The notes below the pieces were generated by a model. That model saw only the letters and a list, made by a program, of their open reading frames with translations, did not search any database and was not told the origin of the DNA. From assembly GCA_030532385.1 (NCBI GenBank), contig JAUNLG010000007.1:24483-88482 (forward strand): 64,000 nucleotides of DNA, in the 5' to 3' direction. Shown one piece after another: positions 1 through 7,673 of this stretch. Numbering within the stretch: position 1 is the first letter of the stretch; each line of letters opens with the position of its first letter. The DNA comes from Anaerococcus sp. (GTDB lineage: Bacteria > Bacillota > Clostridia > Tissierellales > Peptoniphilaceae). The position numbers and the translations under genes were made by a program.

Positions 1-280
1 CACCAAGTGAAGTATGGGCTGATAAAACTACACCAGTAGTAGCACAAAACTTAGAAAGCTCTTCAACAGCTAGGACATAAGTTAGAGTATCAAGACCTAT
101 TCCGCCGTATTCTTCATCAAAAGGAATGCCAAAAAATCCTAACTCTTGCATCTTTTTGACATTCTCTTCAGGAAACATGTGTTCTTCATCTACCTTGATT
201 GCCATTGGACCTACTTCTTTTTGAGCAAAGTCCCTAAACATATCTCTCATTTCAATGTTTTCTTCTGTCAACTTATACAT
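1..280 (-). CDS. Acyl-CoA dehydrogenase, N-terminal fragment (3' end outside window)
   Basis: The visible 93 codons (start ATG at 280-278) begin MYKLTEENIEMRDMF and continue with FAQKEVGPMA, FPEENVKKMQELG, FGIPFDEEYGG and LDTLTYVLAVEELS. This is the all-helical N-terminal domain of the acyl-CoA dehydrogenase family, closest in style to butyryl-CoA dehydrogenases (Bcd) of anaerobic Firmicutes. The family oxidises acyl-CoA to enoyl-CoA with FAD, or in butyrate formation reduces crotonyl-CoA with an EtfAB partner. The start is fixed by a GGAGAAAG ribosome site just upstream. The FAD-binding and catalytic Glu regions lie outside the window, so substrate cannot be judged. Two promoters (334-362 and 514-541) point into it. 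Confidence 0.85.
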   Translation of the reverse strand, partial: MYKLTEENIEMRDMFRDFAQKEVGPMAIKVDEEHMFPEENVKKMQELGFFGIPFDEEYGGIGLDTLTYVLAVEELSKFCATTGVVLSAHTSLG

Positions 281-333
281 ATCTTTCTCCTATAAAAATC
301 ATCTGATATTTTCTTAACTATCTTTCTGTTATT

Positions 334-362
334 ATCTTAACAATGTTTTTAGGTCTTGTCAA
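334..362 (-). promoter_or_regulatory. Promoter for the acyl-CoA dehydrogenase gene
   Basis: On the minus strand a perfect -35 box TTGACA (362-357) is followed after 17 bp by TAAGAT (339-334). The predicted start lies about 45 bp upstream of the ATG at 280. Confidence 0.75.
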
Positions 363-513
363 GTTAATTTTTAAAAATTTAAGAAAATCCCTAGCCCCAT
401 GTCAAAATATAATGCTCTAGGCAAGGAAGATAAGAATAAGAAATTGTACAAATAATTTCCTATATTTATAAAAATCCCAAGTCTTGGGGCCCCTCACCTA
501 TCCTTCTAAGTAT

Positions 514-541
514 ATAATATCACATAAAAAAACTTTGTCAA
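514..541 (-). promoter_or_regulatory. Second, distal minus-strand promoter with extended -10
   Basis: TTGACA (541-536), a 16-bp spacer and an extended -10 TGATATTAT (522-514) on the minus strand. The transcript would begin near 507 and soon meet a GC-rich hairpin (CCCAAGACTTGGG, about 478-490) followed by ATTTTT. It would therefore either stop as a very short RNA or give a leader of about 230 nt for the acyl-CoA dehydrogenase. In the rest of 281-715 I see only these promoters, the plus-strand promoter and AT-rich filler. Confidence 0.6.
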
Positions 542-643
542 ATTTTTATCATAATTAATTATAACCCTTTTAACCACTTAGCTTTGTAGAAATATTCTTG
601 AAATTTCAAAGAAAAATTCTAGAAATAAAAATTCTTTTTTACT

Positions 644-672
644 TTCTCAAAGCATCTCTTTTATGATATAAT
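644..672 (+). promoter_or_regulatory. Promoter for the lrgAB operon
   Basis: Plus-strand TTCTCA (644-649), 17-bp spacer, extended -10 TGATATAAT (664-672). A second TATAAT lies at 679-684. It precedes the mini-ORF at 716 and lrgA. Confidence 0.6.
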
Positions 673-715
673 TTTCCTATAATGTAAACTTTATATGAAT
701 TATAGGAGGTTTTTT

Positions 716-805
716 ATGTATAAATATAAGGATTTCATGTCCCTTAGAAAAAAGGCTTTAATGCCTATTAAAGGATTTTTTTCTATAAGGAGACCTAGCC
801 TATGA
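716..805 (+). CDS. 29-residue mini-ORF (leader peptide candidate) coupled to lrgA
   Basis: A 30-codon frame opens with ATG at 716 behind a strong TATAGGAGG ribosome site (701-708) and ends with TGA at 803-805, so its stop overlaps the ATG of lrgA (802) as ATGA. The peptide starts MYKYKDFMSLRKK, is strongly basic (4 Arg and 5 Lys in 29 residues) and ends IRRPSL. The lrgA ribosome site AGGAG (788-792) lies inside it. The perfect Shine-Dalgarno and stop-start overlap argue that it is translated. A role as leader peptide in translational coupling, or as a small membrane-active peptide acting with LrgAB, is inference. I recognise no homologue. Confidence 0.6.
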   Translation: MYKYKDFMSLRKKALMPIKGFFSIRRPSL

Positions 806-1146
806 AGTATCTAAAAGAATTTACTATCCTATGTGCTTGCTTATTTTTGGGAGTTATAACAAGACACCTAATCGATTTTCCTATGCCTGAAGCTGTCTAT
901 GGAATGATCTATCTTTTCTTAGCCCTTCATTTTAAGATTCTTAAGCCTTCTGATATAAAGCAAACATCAGATGGTTTGCTTAATAATTTGGCCTTTCTTT
1001 TTGTTCCTGCCGGGGTGGGAATTATGGCCAATTTCGATTTGATTTCTGGAAAAATTATAAGACTTATTATAATTACAAGCATTGGCACAGGTCTTACCAT
1101 GGCTATAACTGGCCTTATTGTCCAAGCCCTACAAAGGAGGAAGTAA
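802..1146 (+). CDS. lrgA: CidA/LrgA family holin-like membrane protein
   Basis: This 114-residue protein has four hydrophobic segments and the family signature FPMPEAVYGMIYLFLALHF in the first half, followed by LNNLAFLFVPAGVGIM around residues 60-75. CidA/LrgA proteins are small holin-like membrane proteins that act with LrgB/CidB in control of murein hydrolase activity and cell lysis; in some Firmicutes the pair moves pyruvate or other overflow acids. The stop overlaps the start of lrgB by one base, so the two are translationally coupled. A 29-residue ORF is coupled upstream. LrgA versus CidA cannot be settled from sequence alone; no LytSR two-component system is nearby. Confidence 0.85.
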   Translation: MKYLKEFTILCACLFLGVITRHLIDFPMPEAVYGMIYLFLALHFKILKPSDIKQTSDGLLNNLAFLFVPAGVGIMANFDLISGKIIRLIIITSIGTGLTMAITGLIVQALQRRK

Positions 1147-1835
1147 TGTTTGATAATCCTTATTTTGGTATAGTTCTATCTTTTGCAGCCTACGAAGTTG
1201 GCAAGTGGATTAATTCTAAAATCAAAAATCCTTTAGCTAACCCACTTTTGATTGCAAACCTTCTTATCATAGGATTTTTGCTCTTAACAAATATCCCTTA
1301 TGAATCCTATAAAAAGGGTGGAGATATAATTTCATTTTTTATAGGACCTGCTACAGTTGCTATGGTTCTTGATCTTTATGTAAATTTTGATAAGCTTAAG
1401 GAAAATATCCTAGCAATCTTTGTTGGAGTTTTTGTAGGATCTATTTCTGCTATGGTTTTTGCTATAATCTTATCTAAGGTCTTTGGTTTTACAGGAAGCC
1501 TTATGACTTCAATAATTCCTCAGTCAATAACTACTGCTATAGCCATCTCCCTTAGCGAAGAGTACCAGGGGATTGCTGCCCTTACCATGATGATGGTTGT
1601 ATTTAGGGGAGTTATAGGTGCTGCAATGGCCCCAAGTATTATGAAAATATTTAAAATAAAAGACCCAATTGCTCAAGGAATTGCCATAGGAACCAGTAGC
1701 CACGCTGTTGGTACTAGTCAAGCTAGGAAGATGGGCAAAATTCAAGGAGCCATGTCAGGCTTATCCATTGGCCTTGCTGGCATACTTACAGTCCTTCTTA
1801 TGCCCCTTGCCATGACTCTTGTTTCATACTTATAA
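1146..1835 (+). CDS. lrgB: LrgB/CidB family membrane protein
   Basis: A 229-residue polytopic membrane protein of the usual LrgB length. Family motifs are ANPLLIANLL near residue 30, FIGPATVAMVLDLY near 65, the central SIIPQSITTAIAISLSEE (about 122-139) and the C-terminal GIAIGTSSHAVGTSQARKMG (about 178-197). It is the partner of LrgA in the same operon and is thought to form a membrane pore or anti-holin complex, with a proposed role in overflow-acid transport. The ribosome site AAAGGAGGAAGT lies within the end of lrgA. A strong bidirectional terminator follows immediately. Confidence 0.9.
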   Translation: MFDNPYFGIVLSFAAYEVGKWINSKIKNPLANPLLIANLLIIGFLLLTNIPYESYKKGGDIISFFIGPATVAMVLDLYVNFDKLKENILAIFVGVFVGSISAMVFAIILSKVFGFTGSLMTSIIPQSITTAIAISLSEEYQGIAALTMMMVVFRGVIGAAMAPSIMKIFKIKDPIAQGIAIGTSSHAVGTSQARKMGKIQGAMSGLSIGLAGILTVLLMPLAMTLVSYL

Positions 1836-1874
1836 AAAAAGCTGGTTGCATTTTTATTTGCAACCAGCTTTTTG
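1834..1874. terminator. Bidirectional intrinsic terminator between lrgB and the pfk-like gene
   Basis: Stem GCTGGTTGCA (1841-1850) pairs with TGCAACCAGC (1859-1868), flanked by seven A's on the left and a T run on the right, so it can stop transcription of lrgAB and of the convergent minus-strand operon. Confidence 0.9.
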
Positions 1875-1915
1875 ATAAGGTCAACTATAATTTGAATTGG
1901 GAGGCAATCAGAATT

Positions 1916-3073
1916 TTAGTTTAGACTTATCATTTTATTATCAAGGTTCCCTACTAGGGGCCTTAGATAAGCTAGATATTTATCAGATACATAAAATCCA
2001 TCTTCTGATATATAAGATTCATCCATGATCTTCTCTTCTATTATCCCCTCACTAAGTCCTACTAACTTGTAGGCTACTTGGTAGGGATCATTTGATATTC
2101 TTTCAATGGCAACCATGGCAGAGTTTTCACCTTGAGAGATTTTTTCAACTGCAAATTTGCCAACTTCATAGGCTTCTTTTACATCAACTTCACTTCTTAA
2201 GCTTATTGAAGATCTCATTAGTAAGCCTGGTCTTTCAGCCCTAGCCTTTATATTTAACTTAGAGATAATTAGGTTTGCTAAGTGACTTCCTACATCTCCA
2301 TAATAGACAGCTCTATCAGATTTAAAGATAGGTTTTGTTATAAACTTGCCATCCTTATCCTTAAGGCCCTCGCTAGCAAGAACAACTAGACCTGATTTTT
2401 TCTTCCTAAGCTCTTTTATCTTTGCTAAAAATTTCTCTTCATCAAAGGCAACTTCTGGCAAAAGAATAAGGTCTGGGCCAAAACCTTCTTGATCATTGGC
2501 TAAGGCTCCAGCTCCTGTCACCCAGCCTGCATTTCTTCCCATAGCTTCAAGGATTACAACATGGATAGGAAGACCCTTTACATCAGCCACCAATTCCTTG
2601 GTAATCTCTGCCATATATCTTGCCGCTGAGCCAAAGCCTGGAGCATGGTCGGTATTTCCTAGGTCATTATCCATAGTTTTTGGTATGCCTAAGACTTTTA
2701 CACCAGTGCCTTCCATTTCTCTTGCAAGCTTTGCACATGTATTCATAGTTCCATTACCTCCATTTAGTAGACAATAGCCTATGTTATTTTTTACTAAGAT
2801 TTCTCTTGCCTTCTTATAATCTTTTTCTTCTAAAGGATCCCTACTTGTCCCTATGGCAGATCCTGGGGTATTGATAATAAGGTCTGTTTCTTCTTTAGTT
2901 AAATTACTTAAGTCTATAAAGTCTTCTCTAAGAAGTCCCCCCATACCATTTCTTGCCCCAAAAATTTTGCCAACATTAGGATTTTTTTGTCCTGCTCTTA
3001 TAGCGCCTGCTAGGGATACATTAATTACTCCTGTAGGACCTCCTCCATGTATTATTAGTAAATTTTTCTTCAT
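1916..3073 (-). CDS. Phosphofructokinase-family sugar-phosphate kinase with mixed ATP/PPi motifs
   Basis: A 385-residue PF00365-type phosphofructokinase, last gene of the catabolic operon. It has the N-terminal HGGGPTGVINVSL loop (9-21), GTSRDPL (75-81), LNGGNGTMNT (103-112), the catalytic IPKTMDND (130-137) with both Asp of the TIDND motif, and PGFGSAARYMAE. In E. coli PfkA the loop reads GGDGS; here Asp is Asn107, while Gly108 is the ATP-type residue and Lys132 of PKT is typical of PPi-dependent or group III enzymes. ATP/PPi preference and substrate are therefore open. It presumably phosphorylates the sugar phosphate that the aldolase of this operon cleaves. The start has AGGAAAAATA upstream and sits 11 bp after nagA. 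Confidence 0.8.
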   Translation of the reverse strand: MKKNLLIIHGGGPTGVINVSLAGAIRAGQKNPNVGKIFGARNGMGGLLREDFIDLSNLTKEETDLIINTPGSAIGTSRDPLEEKDYKKAREILVKNNIGYCLLNGGNGTMNTCAKLAREMEGTGVKVLGIPKTMDNDLGNTDHAPGFGSAARYMAEITKELVADVKGLPIHVVILEAMGRNAGWVTGAGALANDQEGFGPDLILLPEVAFDEEKFLAKIKELRKKKSGLVVLASEGLKDKDGKFITKPIFKSDRAVYYGDVGSHLANLIISKLNIKARAERPGLLMRSSISLRSEVDVKEAYEVGKFAVEKISQGENSAMVAIERISNDPYQVAYKLVGLSEGIIEEKIMDESYISEDGFYVSDKYLAYLRPLVGNLDNKMISLN

Positions 3074-3084
3074 TATTTTTCCTA

Positions 3085-4236
3085 TTATTTATCATCCCTT
3101 TGATAGACTATGGATCCATCAACTAGGGTCTTTGTTACCTTAAGGTCCTTATCCATTATTGTAAAATTAGCTCGCCTACCCTTTTCTATAAGGCCTAGGT
3201 CATAAAAACCTAGAAGGTCTGCTGGATTTTTATTAAATAGCTTACTTGCATCTACTAGGCTTGAGCCTGTATATTCAATGAAGTTTCTAAAGCCCCTATC
3301 TAAGGTTAGGGTTGAGCCAGCTCTTACATCTTCATGTTTTAATCTAGCATCATGGTCTTTTACAATTACTTCATTTACCCCCAACATATACTCTCCATCA
3401 GGTAGTCCTGCTGCCATTATGCAGTCAGTTATGCCAACCATTCTTTCATAGCCCTTGTTTTTTAACATGAAATTTACTGTTGTAGGATGGAGATGAAGTC
3501 CGTCTACTATAGTTTCAGTATATAAGTCTGACATAAGACTTGCCCCAACTATACCAAGTTCGTGTTGGTGGATTGGTCTCATAGCATTCATCAAGTGGGT
3601 AGAAGACTTAGCTCCAAGGCCTTTTGCCTCCATAGTCTGATCATAGGTGGCATCAGAGTGGCCAAGGGATACTACTATGCCTAGGTCAACCAGATCTTTA
3701 ATTATCCCCATGTTCTCTTTAAATTCAGGAGCTAAGGTCATATATTTTATTATGCCTTGGCCTATGGCTTGGTATTCCCTAATTAGGTCAATATCGCCAT
3801 AGGCTAGGAGAGATTCAGGCATAGCCCCCTTGTACTTAGGGTTAAGGAAGGGACCTTCTAAGTGGATGCCCAATAGTTTGGCCCCTGTATTTTCTTTTTT
3901 TATAGCCTTACTAGCTTCTTTTATACACCAGATAGTTTGCTCAGTGGTATCTGTCAAAACAGATGATAGAAAACCTGTAACACCGTTGCTAGCGTGAAAT
4001 TCTGATATTTTTCTAAGTCCTTCTACATCTGCTTTATTGGCATCTACCCCATTACCACCATGGTTGTGAATATCTATAAAACCTGCAAATATATAGTCAT
4101 CACCTAGGTCTAACTCTTTATCAGCTTTAAGGTCCTTTTCGCTAATATCTATTATAAATCCATCTTCTATTAAGATAGACCCTGATATTATCCTATCTTC
4201 TAAAACTATATTTTTACTTTTTAAAACTTTTTTCAT
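3085..4236 (-). CDS. nagA: N-acetylglucosamine-6-phosphate deacetylase family protein
   Basis: This 383-residue amidohydrolase has all the usual NagA signatures in order: metal-binding DIHNHGGNG, GIHLEGPFLNPKYKGA, LGHSDATYDQ, THLMNAMRP, DGLHLHP, and the catalytic Asp in ITDCIMAAG. The family deacetylates N-acetylglucosamine-6-phosphate or related N-acyl amino-sugar phosphates to acetate and the amino-sugar phosphate. The start follows AAGGAGCC, which itself overlaps the stop of the LarA-like gene. It lies in the same operon as a NagB-like gene, which suggests an amino-sugar substrate, yet no PTS or amino-sugar kinase is in the operon. NagB here lacks a key residue, so the substrate may not be plain GlcNAc-6-P. 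Confidence 0.85.
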   Translation of the reverse strand: MKKVLKSKNIVLEDRIISGSILIEDGFIIDISEKDLKADKELDLGDDYIFAGFIDIHNHGGNGVDANKADVEGLRKISEFHASNGVTGFLSSVLTDTTEQTIWCIKEASKAIKKENTGAKLLGIHLEGPFLNPKYKGAMPESLLAYGDIDLIREYQAIGQGIIKYMTLAPEFKENMGIIKDLVDLGIVVSLGHSDATYDQTMEAKGLGAKSSTHLMNAMRPIHQHELGIVGASLMSDLYTETIVDGLHLHPTTVNFMLKNKGYERMVGITDCIMAAGLPDGEYMLGVNEVIVKDHDARLKHEDVRAGSTLTLDRGFRNFIEYTGSSLVDASKLFNKNPADLLGFYDLGLIEKGRRANFTIMDKDLKVTKTLVDGSIVYQRDDK

Positions 4237-4245
4237 AAAGGCTCC

Positions 4246-5724
4246 TTAGTGGTGGATTGGAAATCCTTGAAGGTCCCTATCCTCATCATTATCTTTCATA
4301 CAAAGGTGGACTGCAGCTGTTTTAAAGGTTAGAGGGAGGGCTAGGATATTAGGTTTTTCCCCTACAAACTTTCTTTTAGCATCTTCTAAAGCCTCTTCAA
4401 AAGTAGCCCTTGTCTTAAGTCCCATAGCCCTTGACCAGCCTGGTTCTTGGTTGCCTACCATATAGATAGCTGCTGTATTCATCTCTGCTATATGGGCACA
4501 AGATATCATAGAAAATCCATGGAAAGGATGGAAGGCATTAGTAAACCTATACCTTCTAATATATTCTTCATTAGTTGCAAAATACTCTCCCCACCTATTT
4601 AGGTCTGGTAGGGTTTGGTTGTAATTTTTCTTATAAATATCTAAAAGTTCTGGCATATATGGCCATAAAAATTCATTTAGGTAGCCATTTGTCAAAGATG
4701 AGCATATTATTACACAATTATCCTTAAGGATTCTCTTATGCCTAATAACTTGGGCAGATAAGGCCTGCATCATCATAACAGGGTTAGTTCCCATGCCATC
4801 TCCATAGTGGAAGGATTGAGGCATGCCAAATACTAAAACATCATATTTTTTCTCAGCCCAATGGACAAAGGTCCTCTTATCTGCAAGCTCCCAGCTTAGG
4901 GGTTGGAGGTCCTTGGCATAGCCTGAATAAATTCCAATTTGCCTACTTTTTGTATCAAGAACAGCATCACATACAAAAAACTTCTTGCCCATCTTCTCTT
5001 CCATATGCATACCTATCTCATCAAACTTACTTCTCATAAGTGAATGAGTAGATACAGGAGTAAAGTCATTCCTATGCATTACACTAGGAACATGGTGGCT
5101 GGCAATAGACCTCCAGTGGCTTATTCCAGTTGCACAATGCTTATAGCCTCCTGAGTAACCTCCATAAGGATTGCCTTGGGTATGGCCTACTAAGATGGCA
5201 AGGTCTGAGTCATAAACAAACTTGTTAATTAAGACAGGATCTCCCCTTCTAGTAGTGCCTAGGTCTACTAGGTTATCATAATCTTCACTATCGTGGTTTA
5301 TAATCTGTCCTGATGGATAAAAATCATCAAAAATCTCATGGCCTAGGATATTTAAAATTTGCTCTTTGGTATTTTTTGCATGAAGGCCATTTGAGCAAAT
5401 AAGAAGAATATCTTCTTTATTAACTCCAGCTTCATAAAGCTCCTTTAAGATAAGTTTAATAGAAACCTTCCTATGAGCAGTCTCTTGTTCTCCTCCCTTT
5501 ACCCTATCAGGAAATATTATAGTAACCTTATGGCCTGGTTTAGCAAGCTTAGATAAAGGCTCCATGCCTATTGGATTTCTAAGACTTTCTAGATACTTTT
5601 CTTCTAACTTATCTTCTGGTATAAATGGAGGGTCTGCTACAGTCTCTCCTGGAATAAAAACATCAGTATCATCAGGCAAATTAGCACTCATGGTGCCTGA
5701 TCCATATTCAAATTCAAGTTTCAT
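4246..5724 (-). CDS. LarA-homologue (DUF2088-type) nickel-pincer-dependent racemase/epimerase
   Basis: A 492-residue LarA-family protein, longer than lactate racemase (about 424). It keeps GLHAKNT (His115), GHTQGNPYGGYSGGYK (His181 and the cofactor-tethering Lys195) and HWRSIASHH (His211). Spacing matches Lactiplantibacillus LarA His108/His174/Lys184/His200 apart from a four-residue insertion before the lysine. LarA uses the nickel-pincer nucleotide (NPN) made by LarB/LarC/LarE; homologues of the family include 2-hydroxy-acid racemases and a gluconate 2-epimerase. Here it sits between nagA and tpiA in a sugar operon, so epimerisation of a hydroxy-acid or sugar acid is plausible, but the substrate is unknown. 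No larB/C/E lies in the window. Confidence 0.75.
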   Translation of the reverse strand: MKLEFEYGSGTMSANLPDDTDVFIPGETVADPPFIPEDKLEEKYLESLRNPIGMEPLSKLAKPGHKVTIIFPDRVKGGEQETAHRKVSIKLILKELYEAGVNKEDILLICSNGLHAKNTKEQILNILGHEIFDDFYPSGQIINHDSEDYDNLVDLGTTRRGDPVLINKFVYDSDLAILVGHTQGNPYGGYSGGYKHCATGISHWRSIASHHVPSVMHRNDFTPVSTHSLMRSKFDEIGMHMEEKMGKKFFVCDAVLDTKSRQIGIYSGYAKDLQPLSWELADKRTFVHWAEKKYDVLVFGMPQSFHYGDGMGTNPVMMMQALSAQVIRHKRILKDNCVIICSSLTNGYLNEFLWPYMPELLDIYKKNYNQTLPDLNRWGEYFATNEEYIRRYRFTNAFHPFHGFSMISCAHIAEMNTAAIYMVGNQEPGWSRAMGLKTRATFEEALEDAKRKFVGEKPNILALPLTFKTAAVHLCMKDNDEDRDLQGFPIHH

Positions 5725-5725
5725 C

Positions 5726-6547
5726 CTATACTCCTCTATAAATATTTACAATCTCTAAAAATTCCTCTGGATAAAATCCTATATCTCCACTAAAACGGGT
5801 AAGGGCTATAAGACCGCCATCTATATTATCAATAGAGGCTAACATCTTGGCATTATCAGCCTTAAGACCACCTCCATAAACTAGGTCAAGTCCTCCTGTC
5901 TCTTCTTTTATAAAATCAGCTATTTTTTCAATATAGGCCTTATCTGGAGGAGTCTTGCCAGGTCCTATGGCCCAAACTGGTTCATAGGCCAAGGTTACCT
6001 TAGACCTATCTACATCCTTAAGTCCTAGGTCTATTTGCTCTTTTAAAACTTCCTTCCAATTAGCTTGCTCATCAGCACTCTCACCTATGGCAAATAAAAC
6101 ATCAAGGCCCCTAGCAAGAGCTCCTTTGACTGATTCATTTAAAAACTCATGAAGAACTTTCTCATCTCCTCTTGCCTTTTTTATAAGTTCTTTATAATTA
6201 TTTCTTTCTTCACAATGGCCTATCAAAGTAGCCTTAGCTCCCATGGCACTGGCTGCTGCTGGTGGGAAAAATGTAGTAAAGGCTCCAAAATTACCTCCCT
6301 TAGCCACATCCTTCCTATAGACCCCCTGGCTTCCTATTTTTATATGACTAGGTTTTTCTTCTAGGGCCTTAAGAAGATGGCTTTCTGGAAATAGAAAGGT
6401 AAATTCGGTATCTTCATAGCCCTCTAGAACACCATCAAGGTCTTTTATAATATTTCCAGCCCAAAGGTCAATCGGATAAAGAGAATTGACTCCTCCATAT
6501 TCCTTGGGTATATCAAATCTTTTAAAATTTACATAAATTTTTTTCAT
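5726..6547 (-). CDS. tpiA: Triosephosphate isomerase paralogue
   Basis: A 273-residue TIM-barrel protein with the catalytic set of triosephosphate isomerase: Lys9 in VNFKRFD, His111 in LIGHCEERNNY and Glu189 in AYEPVWAIGPGKTP, with a phosphate loop VYGGGLKADN near the C-terminus. It interconverts dihydroxyacetone phosphate and glyceraldehyde-3-phosphate or a close analogue. The electrophile motif reads GHCEER rather than the usual GHSERR, the PGKTPP segment differs from the usual TGKTAT, and the protein is about 20 residues longer than glycolytic TIM. This looks like a pathway-specific paralogue next to its aldolase (8 bp away) rather than the glycolytic enzyme. Tetrulose-phosphate isomerases of erythritol pathways are alternative relatives. 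Confidence 0.75.
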   Translation of the reverse strand: MKKIYVNFKRFDIPKEYGGVNSLYPIDLWAGNIIKDLDGVLEGYEDTEFTFLFPESHLLKALEEKPSHIKIGSQGVYRKDVAKGGNFGAFTTFFPPAAASAMGAKATLIGHCEERNNYKELIKKARGDEKVLHEFLNESVKGALARGLDVLFAIGESADEQANWKEVLKEQIDLGLKDVDRSKVTLAYEPVWAIGPGKTPPDKAYIEKIADFIKEETGGLDLVYGGGLKADNAKMLASIDNIDGGLIALTRFSGDIGFYPEEFLEIVNIYRGV

Positions 6548-6555
6548 GGATCCTC

Positions 6556-7665
6556 CTAGATTTCTACAAGTTTATATTTTTCATAAGAATCAAAGGCGAT
6601 AATCATCCTTCCACAAACTTCCATCACCCCATCATCCATAGCTCCAATTAGTTGGCCTAGGGCCTTACTTGGTATATTATCCCTTACCATAGTATCCATT
6701 AAATCTTGCATGTAATATCTTGGGTCAAAGTTTGAAGGATCATCCTTAAGCCTCTTATAAACCATCTTTACATATGGATCATCCAAAAGTTCCTTGTTTT
6801 CAGCTAAAAGCTGTCTAATATTTCTTGTTACAGTAAGTCTTATATCTGTATCTACATTGATTTTTCTAATACCAGAAGAGATAACTTCTTGAAGTTGAGG
6901 AATTGGTATGCCGCCTGCATTTTTGATATCTCCTCCAAGGTCTACTACTTGCTTGACCATGTAAGGATCGACATTACTTGATCCATGAGATACCAAGGCT
7001 GCTTTTAGACCTTCATGAAGAAGACATTCATTTACAGCTATTGGTATTTCTTTTCTTAAAACTACATTAGCTCCCTTGTTGGCCCCATGACTTGTTCCAT
7101 AGGATATGGCTAGGGCATCTACTCCTGTTTCTTTTACAAATCTAACAGCATCTAGAGGATTGGTATAGGTTGACTTTTTGGAAAATACATGGTCTTCAAC
7201 TCCTGCCAAAACCCCAAGTTCTCCTTCTACGCTTACGCCAAAATCTTTGGCATAATCAACCACCCTTTTGGTTAGGGCTATATTTTCATCAAGGCTTTTT
7301 GATGACCCATCTATCATTACAGAAGTATAACCTGCATCAATAGCAGCCTTACATACTTCAAAAGAGGTCCCATGGTCTAGGTGGAGGACACAAGGAATCT
7401 TGGATTTTTCACAAATTTCCCTAAAGGCATCAGCCATAATTTTCATTCCTTTAGCCTTTTGCTCGAAAGTACCATTTTTAAAATCAGCCTGTCCACTCAT
7501 AAAAACATTGGCAAGTTCTGCCCCTTGTAAGAGCATAGGAGAGTTAAAAATCTCATGAATCCTAAGGGCTGCCCTAATTTGAGAAACAGAGTTTACATTA
7601 AAGGCTCCGTAGGCAAAGTTATTTTCCTTAGCTGCCTTAAGGAGGGGTTTAAGTGATGTTATCAT
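6556..7665 (-). CDS. fba: Class II fructose-bisphosphate aldolase family protein
   Basis: 369 residues, the length of the longer class II aldolases. Signatures are GAFNVNSVSQIRAAL, HLDHGTSFEVCKAAIDAGY (zinc ligands), VEGELGVLAGVEDHVF, AISYGTSHGANKG and INVDTDIR. The usual HGGSG substrate-phosphate loop reads HGSSNV, a small change that may alter ketose specificity. Class II aldolases cleave fructose- or tagatose-1,6-bisphosphate to DHAP plus an aldehyde, using Zn2+. Placement between tpiA and nagB-like genes and upstream of the PFK-like kinase makes it the cleavage step of this operon. The ribosome site AGGAGG precedes the ATG. Confidence 0.85.
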   Translation of the reverse strand: MITSLKPLLKAAKENNFAYGAFNVNSVSQIRAALRIHEIFNSPMLLQGAELANVFMSGQADFKNGTFEQKAKGMKIMADAFREICEKSKIPCVLHLDHGTSFEVCKAAIDAGYTSVMIDGSSKSLDENIALTKRVVDYAKDFGVSVEGELGVLAGVEDHVFSKKSTYTNPLDAVRFVKETGVDALAISYGTSHGANKGANVVLRKEIPIAVNECLLHEGLKAALVSHGSSNVDPYMVKQVVDLGGDIKNAGGIPIPQLQEVISSGIRKINVDTDIRLTVTRNIRQLLAENKELLDDPYVKMVYKRLKDDPSNFDPRYYMQDLMDTMVRDNIPSKALGQLIGAMDDGVMEVCGRMIIAFDSYEKYKLVEI

Positions 7666-7673
7666 AATCCCTC

